Below are positions 25,677 to 34,107 of a stretch of 64,000 nucleotides of DNA, piece by piece. The position numbers and the translations under genes are program-made. A model generated the notes under the pieces. That model did not search any database, had not been told where the DNA came from, and worked only from the letters and a program-made list of their open reading frames with translations. Numbering within the stretch: the stretch's first letter is position 1; each line of letters begins with the position of its first letter. The stretch covers positions 620,001 to 684,000 of the forward strand of contig JAGB01000001.1 of assembly GCA_000526435.1 (NCBI GenBank). The letters run 5' to 3'. Source of the DNA: Caldicoprobacter oshimai DSM 21659 (GTDB taxonomy: Bacteria > Bacillota > Clostridia > Caldicoprobacterales > Caldicoprobacteraceae).

Positions 25677-25911
25677 AATATAGCGCTTAAAAAAGCGTTT
25701 GTCAAGGCAAAAAACAGCTCTTTATTCAACAATTGCCGACAAACACGTGCTTTGCTCCCGAAAATCACACTTAATCCTGGTAGCATTGTATTCATCATGG
25801 GGTTTATATTTGGTAATCCATTCGCCCAGCAAGTACATTACACATTTGCCTAAAAATCACCCTGACTTTAAACAACGGCAAACAAATAGGATCAGGCTGT
25901 GTGGCATAAGT

Positions 25912-26490
25912 CTATAATATACTTTCGATCAGCGACTCAACGTACGCTTCCCTGTCCTTACTGCTTCGCATGTCTATATTAAACGTGCGCCCGGCTCCAT
26001 AATAAAAAAGCACAGGTGCTACAACGCCTGAGAATAACTGCATCAGCTTTACCGAAGCCGTAAAATCGTCAGCGACCCCCGTCAACTCCTTAACAAGTGG
26101 CATAATGCTGTGTTCCAGCGTATCGATCAATCCCACAATCCCCGCGTTTTTACCCTTATGGTGAAGCAACTTGGTAACTATAAGATATATAATGCCTGGA
26201 TATTCCATCATGTGTTCCATGGTCTTCATGGCCCAGAATTTTATCTTTTCCCTGGGGCCGGCATTTAAGCGGGCCACTTCCTCATATATGCGATGGCTTT
26301 CGAGGACAAAATGCTTTTCAACTTCATTGAGAAGATTATATTTTGAACGAAAGTAATAATTAACCGATGCCAGGTTTACATTGGCCTTTTCGGCTATCTC
26401 CCTTACGGTAAAATCTAAATTAATCTGACGCCCGACCATGTCTATAGCTGTGGCTATGATCTTATCCTGTGTATCCATTCTGCCTTCCAT
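25912..26490 (-). CDS. TetR/AcrR family transcriptional regulator
   Basis: The 192-residue protein has the N-terminal TetR helix-turn-helix (DKIIATAIDMVG ... FTVREIAEKANVNLASVNYYFRSKYNLL, about 8-50) and a helical ligand-binding domain. It sits upstream of the MMPL transporter gene in the same direction. ATG 26490 follows GGGAGG at normal spacing. The palindromes at 25621-25676 lie between it and its likely target. Autoregulation is suggested by a similar half-palindromic sequence before its own start. Confidence 0.9.
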   Translation of the reverse strand: MEGRMDTQDKIIATAIDMVGRQINLDFTVREIAEKANVNLASVNYYFRSKYNLLNEVEKHFVLESHRIYEEVARLNAGPREKIKFWAMKTMEHMMEYPGIIYLIVTKLLHHKGKNAGIVGLIDTLEHSIMPLVKELTGVADDFTASVKLMQLFSGVVAPVLFYYGAGRTFNIDMRSSKDREAYVESLIESIL

Positions 26491-26555
26491 TTAAAAGCCT
26501 CCCAAGTTTTAACAAATTTAAACACTCTAAATTGAACTTCTAATTTTACTAGTAT

Positions 26556-26580
26556 AAAAAAGGTACACTAAAAGTGTACC
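26556..26580 (-). terminator. Terminator of the sigI-rsgI transcript
   Basis: The minus strand folds GGTACACT / AGTGTACC around TTT, followed by TTTTTT. It lies 95 bases past the rsgI stop. Confidence 0.85.
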
Positions 26581-26674
26581 ACAAACATCCTGTCATTTGA
26601 ATACCTTAATCCTTGTTTCTCCCGTTACTTACGGTATCTTTAACATCACCGGTCTTCGCAGGATTTGTAGTTCC

Positions 26675-27778
26675 CTATTTGCCGGACCGATTACCGCGGT
26701 TCGCTTTGTTTCCCCGTGCATTTCTGTTTAACTTTTCCGTTTTAGTTTCATGGTATTCATTGACATTTTCGTTCCTCTCAGTATTTTTATTCTTATCCCC
26801 TGCAGGGAATTTTTCATCGCTACCATAAATTTGGCCCTTCTGGCCGCTGTCATCGTTTCCTTTATTGCTGCTGTTATTTGTGCCGGTTTTGTCGCTGCCG
26901 GTTTCTTTTTTGTTCTTGTTGTTTGTACCACCTTTGTTGTCGCTGTTTCCTTTATCAGCGGCACTGCTGTTGTTTAAGTTTTTATCTACCTTTGGACTAG
27001 TACTTCCTTTCTCTGTGTTTTCCCCCGTATTACCTTTATTCTGTGCATCCTCTTTGTTGTCTTTTCTTCCCTGGTTTTCATCATACCCATCATTATGCTT
27101 AGTACCATCATCCGTCTTACCATCCATGTTGCCTTTATGATTTCCAATACCATCACCTTTGATGTTTTCTTCTGTAGCACCTGTCTCACGGCTATTTATT
27201 TCACGGCGATACTTCTCAGCAGATCGCTGTTTTATCTCGTATTTTACGTTTGCCGTGGTAAGATACCGTTCAAAACCCGACAGGTCAACTTTCTTTCCAT
27301 CGCCGATATAGTAAATATTTACACTTATGCTGCTGCCATCCACAGCACGATCACCATCTATAAACTTCTGCTTTATTGACTCATCGACAATCCTTTTTAG
27401 CCCTGCATCCAAAGAAACGTTGGTCAACTCGATTCTCGACAGGATTTTGTCGCCATCCTCATTTAGCGGAACGGCCTTTATTATCTTCTCCCATCGGTTA
27501 ATCATAAGCTCTATAGAAGGATTTACATCTACCACAACCGAGGCATAGGCCGTATAATACAGCTTTAGCGCAGAAAATAAGAGCAGCACCAGCACAACGG
27601 CTGCAGCCATGGCTACATATCTGATAAATGTTTTACTGCTCCCCAGCGTTTTGCCGCAATACAGCTCTCCTACCGCAGGAGGACGCCCTTTAACTCTTAC
27701 TTTTATAAATCGTCCATCAGATGTCATTATCACCGCCGTTGTGCCTTTTACCTTGAGCACTACACCCTCCTGTTTCAC
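26675..27778 (-). CDS. rsgI: RsgI-like anti-sigma-I factor
   Basis: The 367-residue single-pass membrane protein has an N-terminal RsgI domain (MKQEGVVLKVKGTTAVIMTSDGRF, about 1-45), which holds SigI in known systems. A membrane helix follows (about 52-72), then a conserved extracytoplasmic segment (SVVVDVNPSIELMINRWEKII, about 80-100). The tail of about 170 residues is very hydrophilic and rich in Asn, Lys, Gly and Asp, without a carbohydrate-binding module. GTG 27778 follows AGGTG and overlaps the sigI stop. Homologues in cellulolytic Clostridia sense extracellular polysaccharide. The sensor part here has no recognised ligand domain. Confidence 0.88.
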   Translation of the reverse strand: MKQEGVVLKVKGTTAVIMTSDGRFIKVRVKGRPPAVGELYCGKTLGSSKTFIRYVAMAAAVVLVLLLFSALKLYYTAYASVVVDVNPSIELMINRWEKIIKAVPLNEDGDKILSRIELTNVSLDAGLKRIVDESIKQKFIDGDRAVDGSSISVNIYYIGDGKKVDLSGFERYLTTANVKYEIKQRSAEKYRREINSRETGATEENIKGDGIGNHKGNMDGKTDDGTKHNDGYDENQGRKDNKEDAQNKGNTGENTEKGSTSPKVDKNLNNSSAADKGNSDNKGGTNNKNKKETGSDKTGTNNSSNKGNDDSGQKGQIYGSDEKFPAGDKNKNTERNENVNEYHETKTEKLNRNARGNKANRGNRSGK

Positions 27779-28445
27779 TCTTTTTCACCTACCTTGATGT
27801 TTAAATAGGATTTGATATAGGGATAATCCCCCGCAAGAATGACAACCAGGGCAATAATATACTTTCTCCACCTCTCAAACATCTTTTTATTCGTGCCAAG
27901 CCTTTCTGTCAACTCCTTTACCGGCAAAGCCTTCTTTGTCCTTATCTTATCGAGCAACTCAGCGTCCCTTACACAATACAAGGCTATGTTTAAAAGGGCA
28001 TCCCTGGTATCCTTGTGCTTTGGAGAACAGGAAACCAGCGATTCAAAATCAATGCCATATGCTTTAAACTCACCGGACAGTTCATTGATCTCTTGCGCCC
28101 TGAATTCATTCTCTACCTTCAACTCATAATCCCTCATTGATGCCCTATAATCTATGTAATCAGCTGGTCATCATCAGAAAACACGGCTACAGGAGAGTTT
28201 TTGGATTTTCTAAAATAGTCAATAAGGGCATTGCGTATCACCACTGCAGCATATGCAAAAAAGTTCCCGTATTTCTCATTATAGCTCTCACATGCATTGT
28301 TAAAGGCAATCATCGCTATTGAGACTTCATCATCGTTATCAAAATCCAGCTTTCTTTTGCATACACTGCATGCCGTTCTGTATATAAATCCCTTGTTGCT
28401 TTCTATGAATTCACTGTGGGAGCTATTTATCACATCCTTGTTCAA
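27775..28445 (-). pseudogene. sigI: SigI-type sigma factor gene split by a frameshift
   Basis: The first frame (TTG 28445 to TAG 28152) encodes 97 residues of SigI region 2 (CKRKLDFDNDDEVSIAMIAF ... VIRNALIDYFRK). The second frame (28137-27775) encodes the C-terminal SigI domain (FKAYGIDFESLVSCSPKHKDTRDA ... KKMFERWRKYIIALVVILAGDY). Together they match full-length SigI. A -1 shift between about 28166 and 28153 would join them, through IDYRASMRDYEL. No classic slippery sequence is visible. It could be an inactivated gene, a sequencing error or two polypeptides; AGGGC before ATG 28137 is a weak ribosome site. Confidence 0.8.
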
Positions 28446-28606
28446 GATTATGTTCCCTCCCGACCATATATACGATTAAATCCCCGTTTTTAAGGGGTTT
28501 GTTAACTCTTTATTTCCGATAAGTATAACTCCCAAAAACATTACACAGCATTCGTATATATAGACGAAAGGCAAAAACAAACTGTAAAAAGCGGGAGGGG
28601 TTTCAA

Positions 28607-29872
28607 ATGAGAAAATGTTTGATTTTAACATCAGCTTTTATGTTTATGTTGAGCCTGGCAATACCTGGTTTTGCCCAGGAAAACAACGTCATCTCCTATG
28701 CTGATAAAGCCGGCATAACTCCCGGCAGCATCTTTTATCCCGTTGATGTTGCGCTGGATGACCTAAAAGTCTTCCTCACAATAGGAGATGAAAACAAGAC
28801 GATTGCGCTCACTGATGTTGCCGAAGAAAGGCTTGGCGAAAGCGAAGTCATGCTTGAAAAAGGCGACGAAGGAAAAGCGCTGGAGCTTGTAGAAGAATAC
28901 AGCCAAAAAATGCAGCAAGCATATGAAAAATTAGAACAGATAGCACAAGAAAATCTAGAAAACGGGAATAAAGTTGAACCTACCAACAAAAACACTTCCA
29001 ACGAGGCAGGTCAAAATGAACAGCAGGATGCACAAAACACCGATACCGAACAAAACACAAAAAGCACTGAAACAGAACAAAGCTCCCAAGAAGAAGGATT
29101 AGAAAATCCGGGTAGCGAACAAACTCCAGCCGAAGAAAACAACAGTAACACGGATATTCCTGATGACAGTTCCGAAAATAGTGAGCCAAATACCATAGAA
29201 GTAAGGCTGAGGCTGAGGCAAGAAAACAGCATAAGGGCTTTAAACGCTATAAAGGATAAACTGCCGGAACAGGCTAGGGAAAGAATAGAAAAAGTAATAG
29301 AAATGCAGACAGAAAAGAAAGAAGCTGTAGCCAAGATGGTAGAAGCTAGACACAGATACAATACCGCCAAGCAGGAACTCAAAAAGGCAGAAGTACAGCT
29401 CAAAAAAGCCATGACAACCGGAGATGAAGAAAAAATTGCGGAAGCGCAGAAGCTGGTCGAGCAGAAACAAGCTGTTCAGCTTGAGGCCAAAGAACAGCTA
29501 AATGCTGCAATAACACAAAAGAAAGCAGCCGTAAAAAACAGAGTCCGTAACCAAAGCAGTCAGGATAACGAAAAGGAAAACAAGGAAAATAATGAGGTAG
29601 ATGAAACCGACCAAGAACAACCCGTCGATGAAAATGAAGAAGTAAACGCACAGCAGCCTGTCCAGGAAGTTGAAGAAGAAAATATTGATGATGGTAATAG
29701 CGCTCAAAACAGCCAAGATAAAACAAAAGACAAAAATAAGGATACAAATGATACACAAGGTAACAATAACATTCAAAAAGCGGGAAATATTCAGAATATG
29801 GTAAAAAGCAATAATTCCAAAAACAGCGACAATATCAACAACAGAAAAGCATTTGGACGCAAAAAAGAGTAA
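28607..29872 (+). CDS. Secreted DUF5667-type protein with low-complexity tail
   Basis: The 421-residue protein has a signal peptide (about 1-23, ending GFAQ). A DUF5667-like helical domain follows (ITPGSIFYPVDVALDDLKVF ... about 32-115). Then come a long Gln/Glu/Asn/Thr-rich linker (about 120-200), a coiled coil (about 215-325) and a disordered Asn/Lys-rich tail. GGGAGGGG precedes the ATG. It is transcribed away from sigI-rsgI across a 160-base gap, a position typical of SigI-controlled targets. The function is unknown; it may attach to or modify the cell surface. An IS-end hairpin downstream probably serves as its terminator. Confidence 0.82.
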   Translation: MRKCLILTSAFMFMLSLAIPGFAQENNVISYADKAGITPGSIFYPVDVALDDLKVFLTIGDENKTIALTDVAEERLGESEVMLEKGDEGKALELVEEYSQKMQQAYEKLEQIAQENLENGNKVEPTNKNTSNEAGQNEQQDAQNTDTEQNTKSTETEQSSQEEGLENPGSEQTPAEENNSNTDIPDDSSENSEPNTIEVRLRLRQENSIRALNAIKDKLPEQARERIEKVIEMQTEKKEAVAKMVEARHRYNTAKQELKKAEVQLKKAMTTGDEEKIAEAQKLVEQKQAVQLEAKEQLNAAITQKKAAVKNRVRNQSSQDNEKENKENNEVDETDQEQPVDENEEVNAQQPVQEVEEENIDDGNSAQNSQDKTKDKNKDTNDTQGNNNIQKAGNIQNMVKSNNSKNSDNINNRKAFGRKKE

Positions 29873-29910
29873 GCATCCACAGTAGCCATACTTAATTTTA
29901 TAAAAACGAA

Positions 29911-29995
29911 AGCTCTTTTCTGGCTAAGGTGAGGTTTAAAAACCAAGCCAGAAAAGAGCTTTATTATTTTTATCCATACACAAAATTTTGGACAG
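29911..29995 (-). mobile_element. Solo IS256-type end (hairpin plus inverted repeat)
   Basis: A 14-bp stem (AGCTCTTTTCTGGC 29911-29924 / GCCAGAAAAGAGCT 29947-29960) is followed by a terminal sequence whose last 22 bases (29974-29995) are identical to 11207-11228. No transposase remnant is attached. On the plus strand the hairpin followed by TTATTATTTTT would terminate the DUF5667 gene. Confidence 0.6.
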
Positions 29996-30070
29996 CCTCT
30001 TGTAGTATGCAATTTGTCAAGCAGCCAATCTGTAATATCCTTTGTTTTTGTTTCATCTGTATAGCTTAAA

Positions 30071-30098
30071 AAATAAAAAAGCCTTTAAAAAGGCTTTT
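30071..30098 (-). terminator. Terminator of the DUF2089/SHOCT operon
   Basis: The minus strand folds AAAGCC / GGCTTT with a short loop, followed by TTTTTATTTTTT. It lies 54 bases past the last gene of the operon. Confidence 0.7.
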
Positions 30099-30151
30099 AA
30101 TCTCTCAAAAACAATATTATCCTTTCGACACACAACCCTTTGATGAAGAAA

Positions 30152-30535
30152 TTATATAATGCTTATATCCACAAGGGTATTACCATCCTCTACCCGAACC
30201 AAAGGATATGATCTACACCTTCTTAAAGCATCAACCAATCTCTTTATATCCCTTCTTTCTATTTTATCTAAAATCTTGCATGCCTCTTCTAATTTACCGT
30301 CTCGCTTATCCTTCGGAATAAGTCTAACTATTGCTTTGCCCAGTGAAAAACCCGTATTAATCAAAAACAATGGTATCACTATAGGGAAACGCCGTTCTCC
30401 ATCCTTAATGTTAACCTTTAAAAAACGTCCCTTAGTAGTTTTTACAGTCTCCCGATTCCTTTTCATCAAGGTAAAAGCCTCATTAAAATCAATTTGCCCT
30501 TTATCCAGTTTCTCTAAAATCTCAATGTCATCCAT
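30152..30535 (-). CDS. SHOCT-like domain protein (third gene of DUF2089 operon)
   Basis: The 127-residue protein starts with a short helical motif (IEILEKLDKGQIDFNEAFTLMK) of the same type as the ends of the two preceding genes. A middle domain follows (RFLKVNIKDGERRFPIVIPLFLINTGFSLGKAIVRLIP) that parallels residues 49-85 of the neighbour at 30606-30962. The C-terminal half is helical and basic. It is the last gene before a terminator. The function is unknown. Related short proteins in Bacillota occur next to envelope-stress regulators, but no such regulator is identified here. Confidence 0.7.
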   Translation of the reverse strand: MDDIEILEKLDKGQIDFNEAFTLMKRNRETVKTTKGRFLKVNIKDGERRFPIVIPLFLINTGFSLGKAIVRLIPKDKRDGKLEEACKILDKIERRDIKRLVDALRRCRSYPLVRVEDGNTLVDISII

Positions 30536-30605
30536 TTTCTATCATCCTCAAATAAACTTTTCACAATTCACACGTTATTCAACTACAACGCTTACATAAG
30601 TATCA

Positions 30606-30962
30606 TCATCTTCTTACTTCGACAAGCTTTCCTTGTGCTCCATTCTTAATAGACTGTACGATCTCGTTAAAATCAATATTTTTCAAAGCTTCCAATTTAG
30701 GCTCAAACTGTGCCCCAACCTGTGTTCCCAGTTTTAATCCCACCTCAAGTAATGACAGTGGAATATTTACATTCACTTTATTAGCCCCGTTTTCAACTAC
30801 TTTAATTCTCAAAAATTTCTCATTATTTCCGTTTGCACTTGAATCATACTGCATAAGACCCGTGTTTTCCGGTTCAACCAAATCAATAAGTTTTTCTGCC
30901 TCTTCCGCAGTAATCTTCTTTTCTTCCACCATTTTCAAAATCTTTCTTATTTCTTCCTTCAT
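30606..30962 (-). CDS. SHOCT-like domain protein (second gene of DUF2089 operon)
   Basis: This 118-residue soluble protein has an N-terminal SHOCT-like motif (IRKILKMVEEKKITAEEAEKLIDLV, about 5-29). A domain with FLRIKVVENGANKVNVNIPLSLLEVGLKLG (about 52-81) follows; this part is shared with the downstream gene. ATG 30962 with AAGGA eight bases upstream is preferred to ATG 30971. It lies 21 bases behind the DUF2089 gene. The repeated architecture suggests the two products form a hetero-oligomer. That is inference. Confidence 0.78.
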   Translation of the reverse strand: MKEEIRKILKMVEEKKITAEEAEKLIDLVEPENTGLMQYDSSANGNNEKFLRIKVVENGANKVNVNIPLSLLEVGLKLGTQVGAQFEPKLEALKNIDFNEIVQSIKNGAQGKLVEVRR

Positions 30963-30983
30963 CACACCCATCCTTTCATTAAT

Positions 30984-31361
30984 TTATTTACTATTCCCCT
31001 TCATCATCTTCATTGCCTCTTCGTAGGTAATCTCCCCTTTGTCTAACAGCTCCAAAATTTCCCTTTTGTTAATCTGTTTTTTCTCATTACCATCAGCATC
31101 GTAACCCAGGCTACAAATAACATCATCAAGTTTGCTACGAACAGTTGGATATGAAATGTTGAGTTCCTTCTCCACTTCTTTGATGTTGCCCCTGCATTTT
31201 AGAAATACCTCGATGAAATATTTCTGCTCAGGCGTTAAATAGCTGAACTTATCTAGCTTAAAATGCCCTTTATATGTGGTATCACATCGGCAGCAATGCA
31301 ATTCTGTCACTTCTAGCTTAGTACCACATACCGCGCATGTTGTTATGATATTGTTTTGCAA
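30984..31361 (-). CDS. DUF2089 zinc-ribbon regulator
   Basis: The 125-residue protein has an N-terminal zinc ribbon (CAVCGTKLEVTELHCCRCDTTYKG, four to five Cys at about 9-29). A helix-turn-helix follows (YFIEVFLKCRGNIKEVEKELNISYPTVRSKLDDVI, about 47-82), and a C-terminal SHOCT-like motif closes it (ILELLDKGEITYEEAMKMMK). This matches DUF2089, thought to be DNA-binding. It starts at TTG 31361 with GGGGA upstream and heads a three-gene operon whose other members repeat the terminal motif. It may regulate its own operon. The upstream gap (31362-31620) is AT-rich and shows no gene. Confidence 0.85.
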   Translation of the reverse strand: MQNNIITTCAVCGTKLEVTELHCCRCDTTYKGHFKLDKFSYLTPEQKYFIEVFLKCRGNIKEVEKELNISYPTVRSKLDDVICSLGYDADGNEKKQINKREILELLDKGEITYEEAMKMMKGNSK

Positions 31362-31620
31362 CTGCTGATCCCCCTACAAGTAAAATTAAATCTATATCAT
31401 CGCTATCCAGTTACCATTATATCACTAAAATTAATTTTTTCAATATGTTTTTTAATATTTTCAATATTTTTTGGTATTAATTTTATAAAATTTTATATCC
31501 ACATTAAATATTTTTAACTTCGGACCATATGTTCTTATCTTGTTAATAACCTTCTAAAAAGTCGAAGACTTGAATTTGATGCGTAATTTTACTTTTTCAC
31601 CACTTAGGTAAATAAAATTA

Positions 31621-31662
31621 GCGCCTGTACATTTTTGGCTTCAGCAACAAATGTACAGGCGC
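31621..31662 (-). terminator. Terminator downstream of the GH3 gene
   Basis: A 14-bp perfect stem (GCGCCTGTACATTT 31621-31634 / AAATGTACAGGCGC 31649-31662) is followed on the minus strand by TAATTTTATTT. It ends the xylA-GH3 transcript. Confidence 0.75.
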
Positions 31663-31696
31663 TATGTTTGTCAGTCACAAAAGTTTAAAAAGTACT

Positions 31697-34051
31697 TCAA
31701 TCTTTTACTGTTACCTTTGTAGTAAACTTCTTGTTATTCCCTATGATCAGCTTCTCTCCTACGAGATTGAACTGACCTGTAGCCCTTATATCTTCGGATG
31801 AACTGCCAATGAAAACGTCAACCTTGCCCGGTTCTACCACAAAGTCCATGTTCTCATCATAAAATCCCAGCAAAGCAATCGGCAGTTCAAATACAACGGT
31901 CTTTGTTTGACCAGGCTCAAGGCTGATGCGTTTAAATCCCTTGAGCTCCTTCACGGGCCTAGTCACATTTTGGGCTGGAACATGGACATACAGCTGTACC
32001 ACCTCATCCCCTGCCATTTTACCGGTATTGGTAACATCGATCTGTATGCGGACCTCACCGCTCATATCAACAGCCTGAGGCATTATCTTCAGGTTGCTGT
32101 ACTCAAAAGTTGTATAGCTCAGTCCATAGCCAAACGGATACAGCGGCTTTGTGCTGCACTCTACATAGTCGCCCAGCCAATGGGAGCGTCCTCCCGACGG
32201 CTTATGGGAATAGTATACCGGCACCTGTCCTACCGTGCGCGGGAAGCTAATCGGCAGCTTGCCACCTGGATTGTAATCGCCAAACAGCACGTCTGCAACT
32301 GCTCGACCGCCTTCCTCACCAGGGAGCCATGCTTCAACTATTGCAGGAACGTTCTCATGGATCCAGGTGATCGAAAGCGGCCTGGCATTGACCAGTACAA
32401 CTACCACTGGCGTCCCAGTAGCATGCACCGCTTTGATAAGCTCCTCCTGTTTGCCTGTCAAATTCAAATCGGCTCTATCTCTAGCCTCACCTGAAGTGCA
32501 ACCATGTATGAGGCCAGACCTATCGCCAACAACTACAACAGCTACATCGGCTTTCTTAGCGATTTCAACTGCTTCATCAAAACCACTGGTATCGTCGCCC
32601 AGCACATCGCAGCCTTTTGCGTACATAACTTCGGTATTGTCAGACACCTTCTCCTTTATACCATCCAGTATGCTGACCATTGGTACAAACAGTTCTTTAT
32701 CAGCCAAATCAACATGTTCGGGCCTTGCCGTATCAAAAGCATCAGCCATGTTTTGCAGTGTCTCAATATGGCACGGATAAGCATAGTCCCCTATCATGTG
32801 GCGAACATTGTGAGCATTGGGCCCAATAACTGCTATCGAACGTACATCTTTGCTTAACGGTAAAAGATCATTCTCATTTTTCAATAACACAATTGACTTC
32901 TGCGCCACTTTTCGCGCAAGCTGACGCTGCTCTGGAATATCAAACACCGCTTTAGTCTTAGAAGGCTCGACGTATGGATCCTCAAACAGCCCCAATTTAA
33001 ACTTATGCTCTAAAATCCGTGCCACAACCCTGTCAATAACCTCTTCAGAGACAATACCCTGTTCCACAGCAATCTTCAAAGGTAAACCATAACAGTCAGT
33101 GCTTGGAAGCTCTATATCCACTCCTGCTTCAATCGCTTTTTTAGCCGCCAATACCTTATCGGGATTAAGTTTATGATATTCGTATAGCATATTGATAGCA
33201 AAATAGTCGGAAACTACTAAGCCCTCAAACCCCCACTCATCGCGCAAAATATTCTTCAACAACCGGCTTGAAGCATGGCATGGTATACCATCTATTTCAT
33301 GGTAAGCCGGCATAATTGAAGCCAACTTGGCTTCTTTCACAGCTGCTTCAAAGGTAAACAAATACACTTCGCGAAGCTCTCGCTCTGGAATATGCGCTGG
33401 GGCCCAGTTCATCCCGCCCTCGGACATTCCATAGCCCACAAAGTGTTTTCCTGTGGCCATAATTCCGTCGTGCAATCCACTACCCTGCAGACCCTTAATA
33501 TACGCAATCCCCATCTGCGCCACCAAATACGGGTCTTCTCCAAAAGTCTCCTCGGTTCTACCCCATCTAGGATCACGCGTCACATCTAGCAGAGGGGCCA
33601 AAGCTTGATGAGCCCCTGCAGCCTTCATCTGCGTCCTTATTACCTCACCTATCGCTTTGGCTAGCTCGGGCTCCCATGTGCTTGCTACACCGATCGTTTG
33701 GGGAAAACAAGTGGCTCCCTTTGCCATAAAACCGCTACATGACTCCTCATGTACGATGGCCGGTATCCCAAGGCGGGTATTCTCCATTAAATATTTCTGA
33801 ATTTCATTTGCTATCTTGGCGCATGATTCAGGGTCCAAATTGCTAGCCCCCGCAATGCGCGTAATCTGACCAATACCATGCCCAATCTTGGAAGCAGCTT
33901 TATCGGGTGAAAACTTTGTATCATCCAACACTTCATATACCCACACTGCGCTTAGCTGAGCTATCTTTTCGTCCAACGTCATTCGAGACAGCAGATCCTC
34001 AACCCGCTTTTCAATCGGCTGATTTTTATCCTTATATAAAGCTTCAGCCAT
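31697..34051 (-). CDS. Glycoside hydrolase family 3 (beta-xylosidase/beta-glucosidase type)
   Basis: The 784-residue enzyme has the GH3 TIM barrel (IPAIVHEESCSGFM near 100-113, TRDPRWGRTEETFGEDPYL, ATGKHFVGYG and nucleophile motif GLVVSDYFAI). The GH3_C sandwich domain (VLLKNENDLLPLS ... AVIGPNAH ... VVVGDRSG) and a C-terminal fibronectin III-like domain (YTTFEYSNLKI ... GDEVVQLYV) follow. There is no signal peptide, so it acts on imported oligosaccharides. ATG 34051 follows AAGGAGG. It lies 56 bases past xylA, suggesting xylose-releasing activity, but GH3 specificity cannot be read from sequence. Confidence 0.93.
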   Translation of the reverse strand: MAEALYKDKNQPIEKRVEDLLSRMTLDEKIAQLSAVWVYEVLDDTKFSPDKAASKIGHGIGQITRIAGASNLDPESCAKIANEIQKYLMENTRLGIPAIVHEESCSGFMAKGATCFPQTIGVASTWEPELAKAIGEVIRTQMKAAGAHQALAPLLDVTRDPRWGRTEETFGEDPYLVAQMGIAYIKGLQGSGLHDGIMATGKHFVGYGMSEGGMNWAPAHIPERELREVYLFTFEAAVKEAKLASIMPAYHEIDGIPCHASSRLLKNILRDEWGFEGLVVSDYFAINMLYEYHKLNPDKVLAAKKAIEAGVDIELPSTDCYGLPLKIAVEQGIVSEEVIDRVVARILEHKFKLGLFEDPYVEPSKTKAVFDIPEQRQLARKVAQKSIVLLKNENDLLPLSKDVRSIAVIGPNAHNVRHMIGDYAYPCHIETLQNMADAFDTARPEHVDLADKELFVPMVSILDGIKEKVSDNTEVMYAKGCDVLGDDTSGFDEAVEIAKKADVAVVVVGDRSGLIHGCTSGEARDRADLNLTGKQEELIKAVHATGTPVVVVLVNARPLSITWIHENVPAIVEAWLPGEEGGRAVADVLFGDYNPGGKLPISFPRTVGQVPVYYSHKPSGGRSHWLGDYVECSTKPLYPFGYGLSYTTFEYSNLKIMPQAVDMSGEVRIQIDVTNTGKMAGDEVVQLYVHVPAQNVTRPVKELKGFKRISLEPGQTKTVVFELPIALLGFYDENMDFVVEPGKVDVFIGSSSEDIRATGQFNLVGEKLIIGNNKKFTTKVTVKD

Positions 34052-34107
34052 ACAAGTTCCTCCTTGTTCTGAAGTTCCTATACTCTTCCTTGTTATCATA
34101 ACGATAA

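Noticed and set aside
26728-27189. Long frames opposite and inside the rsgI tail
   Set aside because: They arise from the low-complexity Asn/Lys-rich tail of rsgI and have no ribosome sites or motifs.
28152-28170. Programmed -1 frameshift in sigI
   Set aside because: No X-XXY-YYZ slippery heptamer or following pseudoknot is visible in the short overlap; mutation or error is simpler.
28735-29776. Several minus-strand frames opposite the DUF5667 gene
   Set aside because: The Gln/Glu/Lys-rich coding strand gives stop-poor antisense frames; products are Leu/Phe/Ser-rich with no start signals.
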